Below are positions 53,141 to 62,640 of a stretch of 64,000 nucleotides of DNA, piece after piece. A program made the translations under genes and the position numbers. This DNA comes from Verticillium longisporum (taxonomy: Eukaryota > Ascomycota > Sordariomycetes > Glomerellales > Plectosphaerellaceae), in NCBI GenBank assembly GCA_019188255.1, contig JAETXT010000006.1, forward strand, positions 3,968,001-4,032,000, given 5' to 3'. The notes under the pieces are model-generated. The model saw only the letters and a program-made list of their open reading frames with translations, did no database searches and was not told the origin of the DNA. Positions within the stretch are counted from its first letter, which is position 1; each line of letters begins with the position of its first letter.

Positions 53141-53347
53141 ATTAATATAAAGGTATAGGGCTAAGGGCCTAGATTAGGGAAAGTAATTAGATTAGCGAAT
53201 AATTAATGAGCTATTATATTAACTTTAACTTATCGAGGCTATTAAGTATAGCCTCGACTTCTCCTTTTAAACTAGGGCTTATCGCTAAAGTATCTACGAT
53301 AATATAAATAGGGGTTAGGTTCTTAACATCTAACTCCTTATAATTAA
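53141..53347 (-). repeat. Solo family A LTR with ATTAA target duplication
   Basis: A 197-bp LTR (53146-53342) lies inside A3 and is flanked by ATTAA at 53141-53145 and 53343-53347. The uninterrupted sequence in A7 (about 57424-57440) has one ATTAA followed directly by GAGGTTATTC. It is a solo LTR left by recombination of a full element that had inserted into A3. Confidence 0.88.
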
Positions 53348-53646
53348 GAGGTTATTTTCGTATCTCTATTTATAGAATTTATAGATTAAGGCTTAAAGGA
53401 TCTATATTTATAATTTAGCCTAAATCGTTTATCTGTTAATACTTTAATAATAATTTTCTAAAGAAGATCCTAATTTAAGTATAATCTTCCTATTATAGCT
53501 ACCCCTTAACGATTCTAATAATATTCTTATTAATTCGTCTTTAGAGCAGTATCTATTATAATAAGTAGTTCGCTTTTAAGTTCTAATATACTTTAATTAA
53601 TCTATTATTTAGCTTAATCTAATTATAGGATAAGGAAGTTAAAGAA

Positions 53647-53843
53647 TATAAAGGTATTAAGCTTAGGGCCTAGATTAAGGAAAATAATTAGATTAGCGAA
53701 TAATCGGTAAGCTATTATATTAATTTTAATTTATCGAGGCTATTAAGTATAGCCTCGACTTCTCCTTTTAAACTTAGGCTTATCGCTAAAGCATCTACGA
53801 TAATGCGAATAGGGGTTAGGTTCTTAACGTCTAACTACTTATA
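53647..53843 (-). repeat. Family A LTR (5' LTR of A3)
   Basis: 197 bp; the outer end is at 53843, where family B sequence begins. Confidence 0.88.
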
Positions 53844-55165
53844 TATTATAATAAAGTCTAAGAAAGTAACTCCTTTCTATATATATATAAATACCTTCTT
53901 TATATTAGAAAATAATATATTATTATTATTTATATAAAGGTTAATATCCTCTTTAATTATTAAGAAATATATAACTTTAATTATAAGGCCTATCGCTTAA
54001 CTAAGAATATTAAGGTTATAAATCGTTCTATTACTTATCTATCCTTAGCCCTTAATTATAAGGTCTTTATAGATCTTATTAACTATAAGCCCTTAAGTCT
54101 TAAAGATAGCTTTTATTATACTCTCTACGTTATTAATTATTATAATAGCTTCTATTAGATTTATTTTATAAAGATTAAGATTAAATAAGAGATTTATTTC
54201 TATATTAAAAGGTTTATTCATTATTTTAAAGCTTTTACTAGCCTATTTATTATCTCTATTATTTATAATAGAAGTAGCGAATTCGATAACCTTAATATTA
54301 AGCTAATACTAGCTAAGGAGGGTACTTTATTCTATCTATCTATACTTAATACCCTAGCTTAGAATAGCTTTATAGAATACGCTAATCGTAGTATTTTAGA
54401 AGCTATTTATATTATTATTATCGTAATAGGATTACCCGTTAATCTATAGCTCTATATTACTAAGATTATAATAGAAATTATTAACTTATTATTTATATTA
54501 TCGAATCCTTATAATAAAGCTCTTTAAGAATATCTTACTAGCTTCCTCGGCCTTCTTAAGGAATAATAGACGTCCTTTATTTAATATTTATATATATAGC
54601 TATATTACCTATATATATAAGAAGGGTATCCTCTACCCCTTATATATTAATAAGACTAAAATATAAGCCTAGAAGGGCTTCCTTATAAGATTCGATAATC
54701 CTTATAATTATATCTTTAATATCTATATTCCTAAATATAATAATATTATCTATTATTAAGGTATATATTTATTCGAGGGCTAATATAAAGCTACCCTTAA
54801 TCTCCTTAAGAATATCGATAAATATAAATATAATATTATCTTTATAGATTATAATATCTCTAAATTTATTAATATCCCCTTTTATAAAGCTATTAAATAG
54901 CTTATTATTAAGTACTTTAAAGCTAAGGAAACTATTAACTCGGAGCCTCCTAAATTATATATTTAATAGGAATTTACTCCTCCTCTTAATTACGAGTTAT
55001 TCCCTTTATCGATTTAGCCTCGTCCCCTAGAGATTTAGATTTAGCCTTATCCCTTAGAGATTTAGATTTATAATTCTACTATTAATTCAAAGACAAGCTC
55101 CTCTTCTATTAATTCTATTAAGGCTAATAAAGTATTTCCTATAAAGGTAGCCTTATTATATAATC
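53844..55165 (+). mobile_element. Family B fragment B3 (integrase region)
   Basis: Plus-strand copy of the stretch that B2 carries in reverse at about 43930-45250. The integrase relic at about 54348-54378 reads NTLA, NSFIEY and ANRSILEA, from NTPDQNG-IERAGG-type sequence. The catalytic Glu region is still recognisable. Both ends are truncated and no LTR is present. With B2 it makes an inverted repeat of about 1.3 kb arms around A3. Confidence 0.75.
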
Positions 55166-57839
55166 TACTTTATCTTAATAGAATAAGTATTTTAATTATT
55201 TTATAAAAAGCTTAAAGTTTTAAAATCTCTTAAGGATTTATTAAAAATAAGCTATATATTCCTCCTTTATTCTTATATAAATTAAGATATTATTTAAATA
55301 AATAATATAGAAATCGTTTAATAATCTAATAAATATTTAATAAATATATATTTAGAATATAATAAAAGTATTTATAAGCTTAAATAATATTATAATATAT
55401 TTATAATATTTATATTAAATTCGGAATATAGTTTTCTATTAATTATTCTCTTTAATATAAATTTAATAATAAATATCTTAAATATTTACTTTAAAGAAAT
55501 ACTTTACTTTAATTAAATAATCTAAAAGTTCGCTTATTAAAAGGAGAAAGTATTAATTCTTTATAATAATTATATTTAGACCTTAATAATTAACGTATAA
55601 GTATAAACTCCTATCCTTCTTTAATATAAATAGTATTATAGCCTTTATAGGGTTAATAGATTTCTTAATTCTCTTTATAGGCTCCTTTTCTACTATATAG
55701 CGATTAAGCTCTTTTAGCTATTTCTAGGATAATAAATAGATTAGCTTATAAAGAAGTTTAGCCTTTTCTTTTAAATCTATTAAATATTCTATATCTTTTA
55801 ATATTAATAATTCTTTTATTAAATCTTTAGAGAATATATCCTTAAATTCTATAAATTCTAAAAAGAGTACTTTAATTTACTTATTATTAAGAGAAGGCTT
55901 ATTAATAATAAGGATTATTATATTAAGTATTATAGCTATTATTTAAGTAATATAAGTAATATAGGCCTTAGCTTTATCTTTAATTATTATCTTTATAAAC
56001 TCTTTAGGGTCTATATTATATATATAGCTTTAAATCAAGGATTAAGTAATAATATCTATTTAAATACTTTCTTTATTCATACTATTATTAAATAAAAGGA
56101 TATACCTTAACCCTTTAAATTATTCTATATATATAAATAATCGATATAATAATTAACGTCGATTTTATATATTTAATAAATAGAATATAAGGGTAAATAA
56201 TCTATAGCTATTTATTATCTATTTTTTAAAGGTTAATAATTTAGGAGCTTCTATATTTTATACTTCTTATAGCTTTAATAGCTAAATAAAGGTAGGATTA
56301 ATAATATTTATAATAATATTAATATCTAAAGTTAATAGAGAATTTAATTTCCTTACTTTATTAGATAATAATTATTAATATTTTCGTAATTTTCTTAATA
56401 TTTATTTTTAATATAGTATTCTTTAGGTTAGAACTTATATCAAATCGTTTCCTAAGAATTCTATTATCTAGACGTCCTTAAACTTAAATAATTAGATATT
56501 AATAATTATAGCTTTTAGCCTTTATAGTTTAAGCTAAATATAATCTTATATTTAGTACTTTAGCTTATTATAATAGAAATATATATTAAACGGTATTATT
56601 AAAGTAGTATTTTAATTATTCAATAATATTCTTATAGAACAAAGGTTTAAGTTATTTATATATTTTAATATAATACCTTTATTATAATAGGAGGAATAGC
56701 CTCGCTTTATTAACAATTAATCTTATAAGGCTTCTCTCTTTAAGGCCCTATAGCTAGGGATAATATTATAGGGTTCGCCCTAAGCTAACTAAGAATAAAT
56801 TTATTTCTTATTTTCTTATTATTTATTCTATAATTTATTAATATCTTATACCTATTAAGCCTTATACGTAATTACTTTGATATCTTTAATAAGAATATAA
56901 TATTCTATTAATTTATCCTTTATAAAGTAAAGGAATTATCGGAAATACTTAAAAATATATTCTTTATTATAATCTATATTTTCGCTAAATAATTAATAAA
57001 TATTCTTCTAATAATTAAAGAAAATAAAAAAGGAGATATCCTTATTTCCTTAAAAGTATAATAAATATAATTACTTTTAATAAGCTAAGTTTTATAAATC
57101 CTTTAATAAATACTTTTATTTTATAAAGCTTTAGAAATCTTTTTAATAAATATTTATATTATTTTTATTAAAATCCTCTCTATAAGTTATTTTAAGGTTC
57201 TAAATATAGTTTTATTATATTATCTATAAAATATAAATAAGTTTTATTATCAATTATTCTATAATTTAGGCTATATTTATATTAAAATAGAAAATATTCT
57301 TAGCCTCGATTATAATAAATTAATTATCGATTTAAATAATAATAATATCTTTTTTAAATATTTTATAATTATAAATAAATAATTTATTATAATTCTTTAT
57401 AATAAAGGTATATTTAATAAAATATTAAATTAAGAGGTTATTCTTATATCTTTATTTATAGAATTTATAGATTAAGGCTTAAAGGATTTATATTTATAGT
57501 TTAGCTTAAGTTATTTATTTATTAATACTTAATAATAATTCTCTAAAGATCCTAGTTTAAGTATAGTCTCATTATTATAGCTACCCCTTAATGATTTCGA
57601 TAATATTCCTATTAATTTATCTTTAAAGTAGTATTTATTATAATAGATAATTCGCTTTTAAGTTCTAATATACTTTAATTAATCTATTACTTAGCTTAAT
57701 CTAATTATAGGTTATAGGAGTTAAAGAATATAAAGGTATTAAGCTAAGGGCCTAGACTAGGGAAAGTAATTAGATTAATAAATAATTAGTAAACTATTAT
57801 ATTAACTTTAACTTATCGAGGCTATCGAGTATAGCCTTA
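55166..57839 (-). mobile_element. Family A fragment A7 (RT to partial 5' LTR)
   Basis: Minus-strand internal sequence starting at the point equivalent to about 8795 of A2. It runs through reverse transcriptase (YLNN at 55289-55300) and the gag side to the first 110 bases or so of a 5' LTR (57729-57839). The LTR stops mid-way and a second, full family A LTR begins at 57840. Confidence 0.8.
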
Positions 57840-58036
57840 TATAAAGGTATTAAGCTAAGGGCCTAGATTAGGGAAAATAACTAGATCGGCGAATAATCGG
57901 TAGGCTATTATATTAACTTTAACTTATTAAGGCTACCGAGTATAGCCTCGACTTCTCTTTTTAAATTTAGGCTTATCGCTAAAGCATCTACGATAGCACG
58001 AATAAGGGTTAGGTTCCTAACATCTAACTCCTTATA
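57840..58036 (-). repeat. Family A LTR, isolated
   Basis: A full 197-bp LTR directly after the truncated LTR of A7. It is followed by plus-strand family A internal sequence, not by the missing part of the A7 LTR, so it is not a simple insertion into that LTR. Confidence 0.85.
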
Positions 58037-59428
58037 AGTAATTATTAATTAAGAACATTTTAAATCTATTAAGGATATATAAATATTCTTAAGATTTATA
58101 AACTTCTATTAATAATTTATTAAAGGATATTCTAAGATAATAATACTTTTATTAATATTATTAAAAGGAAGTATTATAAAAGTTAAAAAAGGATTATTTA
58201 AATAGCTATTTAAAGTATAGAAGGTATTAAAGTATTAAAGCTTATTTTTATTATTATTACGATTTTATAATATTAAGATTATATATTTAAAGGTTAGGTC
58301 GAGATTAATATATCGAATAATACTACTTTAAAGATCTTTAGTTAAAAATATAAAAATAGCTAGAAACCTATTGCTTATTATTTATAAAAGCTTTTATTAA
58401 AAGAATAATAATAGAGGATAAGGTAATAAGAATTATTTATAATAATAGAAAGCCTAGAATATTAATACTATTACTTTAAAGGTATAAATTAAATCTTTAT
58501 AATATTAACTAATTATTAAGCCTTTAAAGATATTATATAAGCCTTAGCTAAAGACTTTTAAGGAAGACTTATATAATAAATATATTAATTATTATCTTTT
58601 AATTTCGAGATTTAATATTAGCTTAGGATTATAAACCTAGCTAATAATCTCTTAAAACGATTAAATTATATAGGGGAATAAGTAGTAATAAATAATATAC
58701 TCTTTATACTATTTAAAGAAATATAATTAATAGAAGACCTAGCTATAAATATTAAATAAATTATTATAAAAATAAAATTATAGGATATTATAAATAAAGC
58801 TTATATTTAGGTTATCTAAGTAATATTATAAAATTAAAAGCTTATCTTTATATTAAGAAGATATTATAATTCTAAGGAAAAAGCGCTTTTACCCTTTAAA
58901 TAAAGGATAATATATATTTATATTATTATAATAAATAAAGCAGAGAAGAAAGCTTCTTCTTAACCTTAAAGCTAAGAAGCTAAAGCTAGAAAGTTAATAA
59001 TAATTCGCTAAAAGATCGGGAAAAGGTCTAAAGAATCGATAGAATCTAAGGTTATATTCTAAATTAATATATCCTATATTCTATTATAAAAGAGCTTATA
59101 AAGAACGAAATAATATTAAGGCCTACCTCTATTTTAGAATTTAAGGATTTAATTAAAGGATTATACGCTATTAATTTAAGATATTTTTTTTAAAAGGAGA
59201 ATATAAGCTAATAAGCTAAAAGAAAAGAAAGTTATATTATAAATAATTAAAGTACCTTCTTCTTTAAAGGACGATTAATTATCTTTATATAAGGAATATT
59301 CTATAAAGAGCTATTTAAATAATATCATAATAACCCCTAAGTAGGATATATAGGGGTAAATAAGACCCTTAAATTACTAATAAGGAAGTTCTATTAAGAA
59401 AATATATCTATTAATATCTATTATTATA
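58037..59428 (+). mobile_element. Family A fragment A8 (RT downstream part to RNase H)
   Basis: Plus-strand internal family A sequence equivalent to about 8740 down to 7345 of A2. The right end stops exactly at the Fot1-like transposon. It does not overlap A4 or A7, and the three together tile nearly one whole element. Confidence 0.78.
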
Positions 59429-59474
59429 ACGTAATCCACAAGCGAGTGGTTCACCCAAGCGAGTGGTTCACTTC
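59429..59474 (+). repeat. Left terminal inverted repeat of Fot1-like element
   Basis: 46 bp. It contains a direct repeat of AAGCGAGTGGTTCAC, the two units 17 bp apart, possibly two transposase-binding sites. One mismatch against the right end. Confidence 0.92.
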
Positions 59475-60618
59475 GCCCGGGCCCACGACCTACACCTGAA
59501 TTCTACAGATTCCACCTCCGCCCGCGATGGAGACTCTTTCAAAAGAAGGTCAATTATTCCTTGCTATCCAAGCTATGGACAATGACCCGAACCTAAGCGC
59601 CCGGAGTGCTGCGAGGATCTACACCGTCCCCTTAACGACGCTCCTCCGACGCCAGAAGGGCAAACCCTCCCGACGCGAAAGCCCGCCCAATTCTGCCAAA
59701 TTAACAGTACTAGAAGAGAAAACTATTGTCGAATATATCCTTGACCTAGATGCGCGATCTTACCCTCCCCGGTTGGGTGAGGTCGGAGATATGGCGAATC
59801 GCCTGCTTGCCGACCGTGACGCGCCACGCGTCGGGAAGAACTGGGCCGCAAACTTCGTCAAACGGCAACCAGAGCTCCGGACGCGTTTCTTTCGCAAGTA
59901 CGACTACAAGAGGGCCCAATGCGAAGATCCGGACGCGATAAACGCGTGGTTCCGCCTCGTGCATAACATGATCGCCAAGTACGGCATCCAAGAGGCTGAC
60001 ATGTACAACTTTGACGAGACCGGCTTCCAGATGGGCGTTATCGCCAACGGAATGGTCGTGACCAGTTCGGAAAGACGGTCCAATGTGAAGATGAGGCAGC
60101 CAGGCAACCGGGAATGGGTTACGGTGATCCAGGGCGTTGGCGCGTTGGGTTTCTCCGTCCCGCCGTTCATCGTGGTTTCGGGCAAGTACCACCTCTCGAG
60201 CTGGTACCAGGACGACGCGATTTCTCGCGACTGGAGAATCGCAACATCTCCAAACGGCTGGACGACGAATGATATTGGTCTGGAATGGATTCGGCATTTT
60301 GACAGGCATACAAAGTCCCGTACTTCGGGCGGTTATCGCCTACTGATCCTGGATGGCCACGAAAGTCACCACTCGGTCGACTTCGAACTCTACTGCAAGG
60401 AGAACAACATCATCACACTCTGTATGCCTCCTCATTCGTCACATCTACTCCAGCCTCTCGATGTTGGGTGTTTTGGCCCACTAAAGAAAGCATACGGTCG
60501 GCAAATCGAGGATAGGATGAGGGCGGGTACAACGCACATCAGCAAAGAGGACTTCTTCCCGGCGTTTTCGGCTGCATTTCAGCAAGCAATGACAGAAAAA
60601 ACATCCAGGGAGGCTTTC

Positions 60619-60989
60619 GAGGAGCGGGGCTTGTCCCCCATAACCCGGAAACAGTCCTGTCAAAGCTGGATGTGAGGTTGAGGACGACGACGCCTCCGGG
60701 GACGTCCCACGGGGAGCGTGATTCTTGGGTCTCTAAGACGCCCACTAACCTGCTCGAGGCAGGTTCCCAGACTGACTTCATCAAAGGGCGAATCTCACGC
60801 CACCAGGGAAGCTCCCCAACGTCAATTTTAGATGCTGTTGACTATCTTGCGAAGGGGACGCGGGGTGTTATGCACCAGATCGCTCTTTTGAAGTCAGAGG
60901 TTATGATCCTTCGAGAGGAAAATGCTACACTAAGCCGACGCCGGAGGGCCAAAAGCTACGTCTCCGGGAAGGAGGAAGCATGGCTGTAG
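60619..60989 (+). pseudogene. Transposase C-terminal part, second frame
   Basis: Continues the transposase one base out of frame. It reads GAGLVP, VLSKLDVRLRT, TPPGTS, then WVSKTP and RISRHQ, then a charged segment with heptad-like Leu (about 60870-60960) that suggests a coiled coil. This order is usual for fungal Fot1-like transposases. Confidence 0.8.
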
Positions 60990-61180
60990 GCGAGGGACAG
61001 GACAAGATTGCTCAGAAGGAAGTAGATATCCAGATAAAAGAGGAAACGCTGCAGAACCCGGGTCCCGCGTCGTGGTCCCAGCCGAAGAAACGATGCTGTA
61101 GCGTATGCGGGAAGACCGGCCACAACGCGAGAACTTGTCAGGTAGCTATCTCATCGTCTGCAAAAGACGAGGAGGAGTGA
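60966..61180 (+). pseudogene. Transposase C-terminal zinc knuckle, third frame
   Basis: Reads EGQDKIAQKE and then CSVCGKTGHNARTC, an exact C-X2-C-X4-H-X4-C knuckle, followed by an acidic end and TGA at 61178-61180. A terminal CCHC knuckle is common in this transposase group and may bind nucleic acid. Confidence 0.82.
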
Positions 61181-61241
61181 TTTTAATTGATTTACGGCGT
61201 TTGGGTTGAGGTTTTCCTCGGAATGTTTGTCGGGTCGGGGT

Positions 61242-61287
61242 GAAGTGAACCACTCGCATGGGTGAACCACTCGCTTGTGGATTACGT
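61242..61287 (-). repeat. Right terminal inverted repeat of Fot1-like element
   Basis: Inverted copy of 59429-59474 with one mismatch, followed by the TA duplication. Confidence 0.92.
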
Positions 61288-61519
61288 TATCTTTAATGAA
61301 AATCTTAGGATTATATATAGGAATAACCGGAAAGTCTAATTACTATTATTATTAGGACCTTATATTAGGGGTATATTAGTATATATATAAATAGTTAATT
61401 ATCTAGTACTATTAGTATCTAGGCGGATACCCCTATTAGTAGAGTGCCCTAGCCCTAGGACTCTAATAGAGTCTAGCTAGAGTCTATAGCTAGAGTAGTC
61501 TTTATAGGTGCCCCTAATA
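61288..61519 (-). mobile_element. Family D remnant D2 (5' LTR and adjacent internal end)
   Basis: 61288-61349 matches the internal sequence just left of the D LTR at about 23838-23893. 61350-61519 is a 170-bp diverged D-type LTR (TATTAGGACC...CCTAATA). The remaining element is gone. It is more diverged than the two LTRs of element D, and its hairpin is degraded. Confidence 0.75.
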
Positions 61520-62640
61520 TTAGCTCTATTAATTAAGAAACTCTATAAATAAAAGTTCTAAAAGTATTAATAGTATATATAGAAGCTATATATAATAATA
61601 ATATTAGAGAAATAAATATAATATTAATAGTACTTAGAAATATATTAATATAATAGTAGAATATATATAATAGGATATTACTTTCTAAAGAAATAATAGT
61701 TAGTATATATATAAGTAATTAGTAATAGGCCCTAGAATACTCTAGGAAGAGTAATTATTTTATATAATCTAAAAGTATACTTAATAATAACTCTAATAAT
61801 ATAAATAGAATAGATAGAATAGCCTATTCTATAGCTATGCCCTAAGGCCGATTATAGCCTAATCTATAGACTAGTACCCTCTAGGATCTATATAATTCTA
61901 TATAGCCTATTTACTTAGATAGTGCATTTTATCTATTTTATATCTATAGAATAGCTTTATAGCTTCTATTATATATTCCTAGTATAATGCCTACCTAGTC
62001 CCTAAGGCCTAACTCTATTACTAGCTATACTAGAGCTATAGCTATTTTTATATATTATATCTAATAACTATCTACTTAAAAGATTTTTATCTAATATAGT
62101 ACTATTAAGCGATATTATATAATTAGTCTACAAGCTAAATTCTACTATTATATATAATATACTTAGTATATATTAATATATTTAAAGTTATTCTTAGGCG
62201 TAAAGGGATAAAATAGCTATAGAATATATACTATTCTTCTATATCTAACTCCCTCTAATACCTTTTACTACCCCCTAAGTATCTAGAGCCCTAATTCATT
62301 CTAATATAATGCCCCTAGGATCTTTATATTATACTCTAGTATGCCTGATATTATTAATTATCTAATAGTAATATAGTTTATTATAAATGCACTATAGGCT
62401 AGTTTAACGATTCAATTAGCAATTAAGTTTATTTCTATTATATTAATTAGGTCCTTCTAGTACTTATTTTTTATACTTAGATTGAACCGGGTATTAAAGG
62501 GATAATAGAGAATATATATACTGCTCCAATGTATTAAGTACATTCATTTAATACTTTTTAATGTAAACTACATTAATTAATCAAACTATAGAGATAATAA
62601 AACTCCAGTTCCCCCTAGACCTCTGATTGCAGGAAACCTC
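61520..62640. other. AT-rich intergenic stretch, no gene recognised
   Basis: RIP-like composition persists to about 62400, then TpG and CpA gradually reappear, and composition becomes normal from about 62580. The sequence does not match families A to D closely enough to assign. It may be an older repeat or unique DNA affected by RIP leakage. The last part probably holds the 3' untranslated region of the bZIP gene. Confidence 0.6.

Larger units (their letters stand above)
46067..53843 (-). mobile_element. Family A chromovirus, complete copy A3 with inserted solo LTR
   Basis: LTRs 46067-46263 (3') and 53647-53843 (5') are each 197 bp. Without the inserted solo LTR and one duplication the length is about 7575 bp, close to A2. 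The polypurine tract is at 46264-46277, the antisense tail frame at about 47616-47791, and the reverse transcriptase box YLDN at 51002-51013. Flanking pentamers do not match, and the two flanks are family B in opposite orientations. Confidence 0.87.
1..59428. other. AT-rich RIP-degraded block of nested LTR retrotransposons
   Basis: The whole stretch is visibly AT-dominated. TpG and CpA dinucleotides are nearly missing while TpA is abundant, and aligned copies of the same repeat differ almost only by C/T and G/A transitions. Reading frames of retroelement domains can be followed, but they are broken by TAA and TAG where CAA, CAG or TGG codons would be expected. This is the established signature of repeat-induced point mutation in ascomycetes. 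No tRNA, rRNA or intact host gene was recognised here. The stretches between named elements are themselves family A to D sequence, so there is little unique DNA. Confidence 0.93.
59527..61180 (+). pseudogene. Fot1/pogo transposase, split by two -1 frameshifts
   Basis: The first frame (59527-60675, 382 codons) starts 98 bases from the transposon end. It has a psq/HTH region (about residues 15-45), a CENP-B-type HTH (about 60-130) and the DDE core with Asp163 (NFDETGF), Asp276 (LLILDGH) and Asp312 (HLLQPLDV). This is the DDD triad typical of pogo-like enzymes, and all three are intact. After Phe364 (about 60618) the frame is lost. The expected continuation GAGLVP and VLSKLDV is read in another frame to 60989. 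A second shift near 60955-60970 leads to a third frame ending at 61180 with a CCHC zinc knuckle. Each shift equals loss of one base. Assembly error is the alternative. As written, no full-length transposase is made. Confidence 0.9.
59429..61287 (+). mobile_element. Fot1/pogo-type DNA transposon, 1859 bp, not RIPped
   Basis: Terminal inverted repeats of 46 bp with one mismatch (59429-59474 and 61242-61287) start ACGTAATCC, and TA dinucleotides stand on both sides (59427-59428 and 61288-61289). The size, TA target, CENP-B-like DNA-binding region and DDD transposase fit the Fot1/pogo group of the Tc1/mariner superfamily. Base composition is normal and TpG and CpA are common, in sharp contrast with the flanks, so it arrived after RIP of the block or has escaped it. 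The left flank is family A and the right flank is family D. Confidence 0.93.

Noticed and set aside
46062..53848. A3 as a simple insertion into one family B element
   Set aside because: The flanking pentamers differ (TTTAT and TATTA) and the B pieces on the two sides run in opposite orientations with overlapping content, so a plain insertion does not explain the site.
1..58036. Repeatedly occurring segments of about 197 bp as a CRISPR-like or satellite array
   Set aside because: Spacing is irregular and kilobases long, copies face both ways, and they flank retroelement internal regions with polypurine tracts; they are LTRs.
59746..60309. Open frame of 187 codons on the minus strand opposite the transposase
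   Set aside because: It lies wholly antisense to the conserved catalytic frame, has no recognisable motif, and is explained by the base composition of the transposase.
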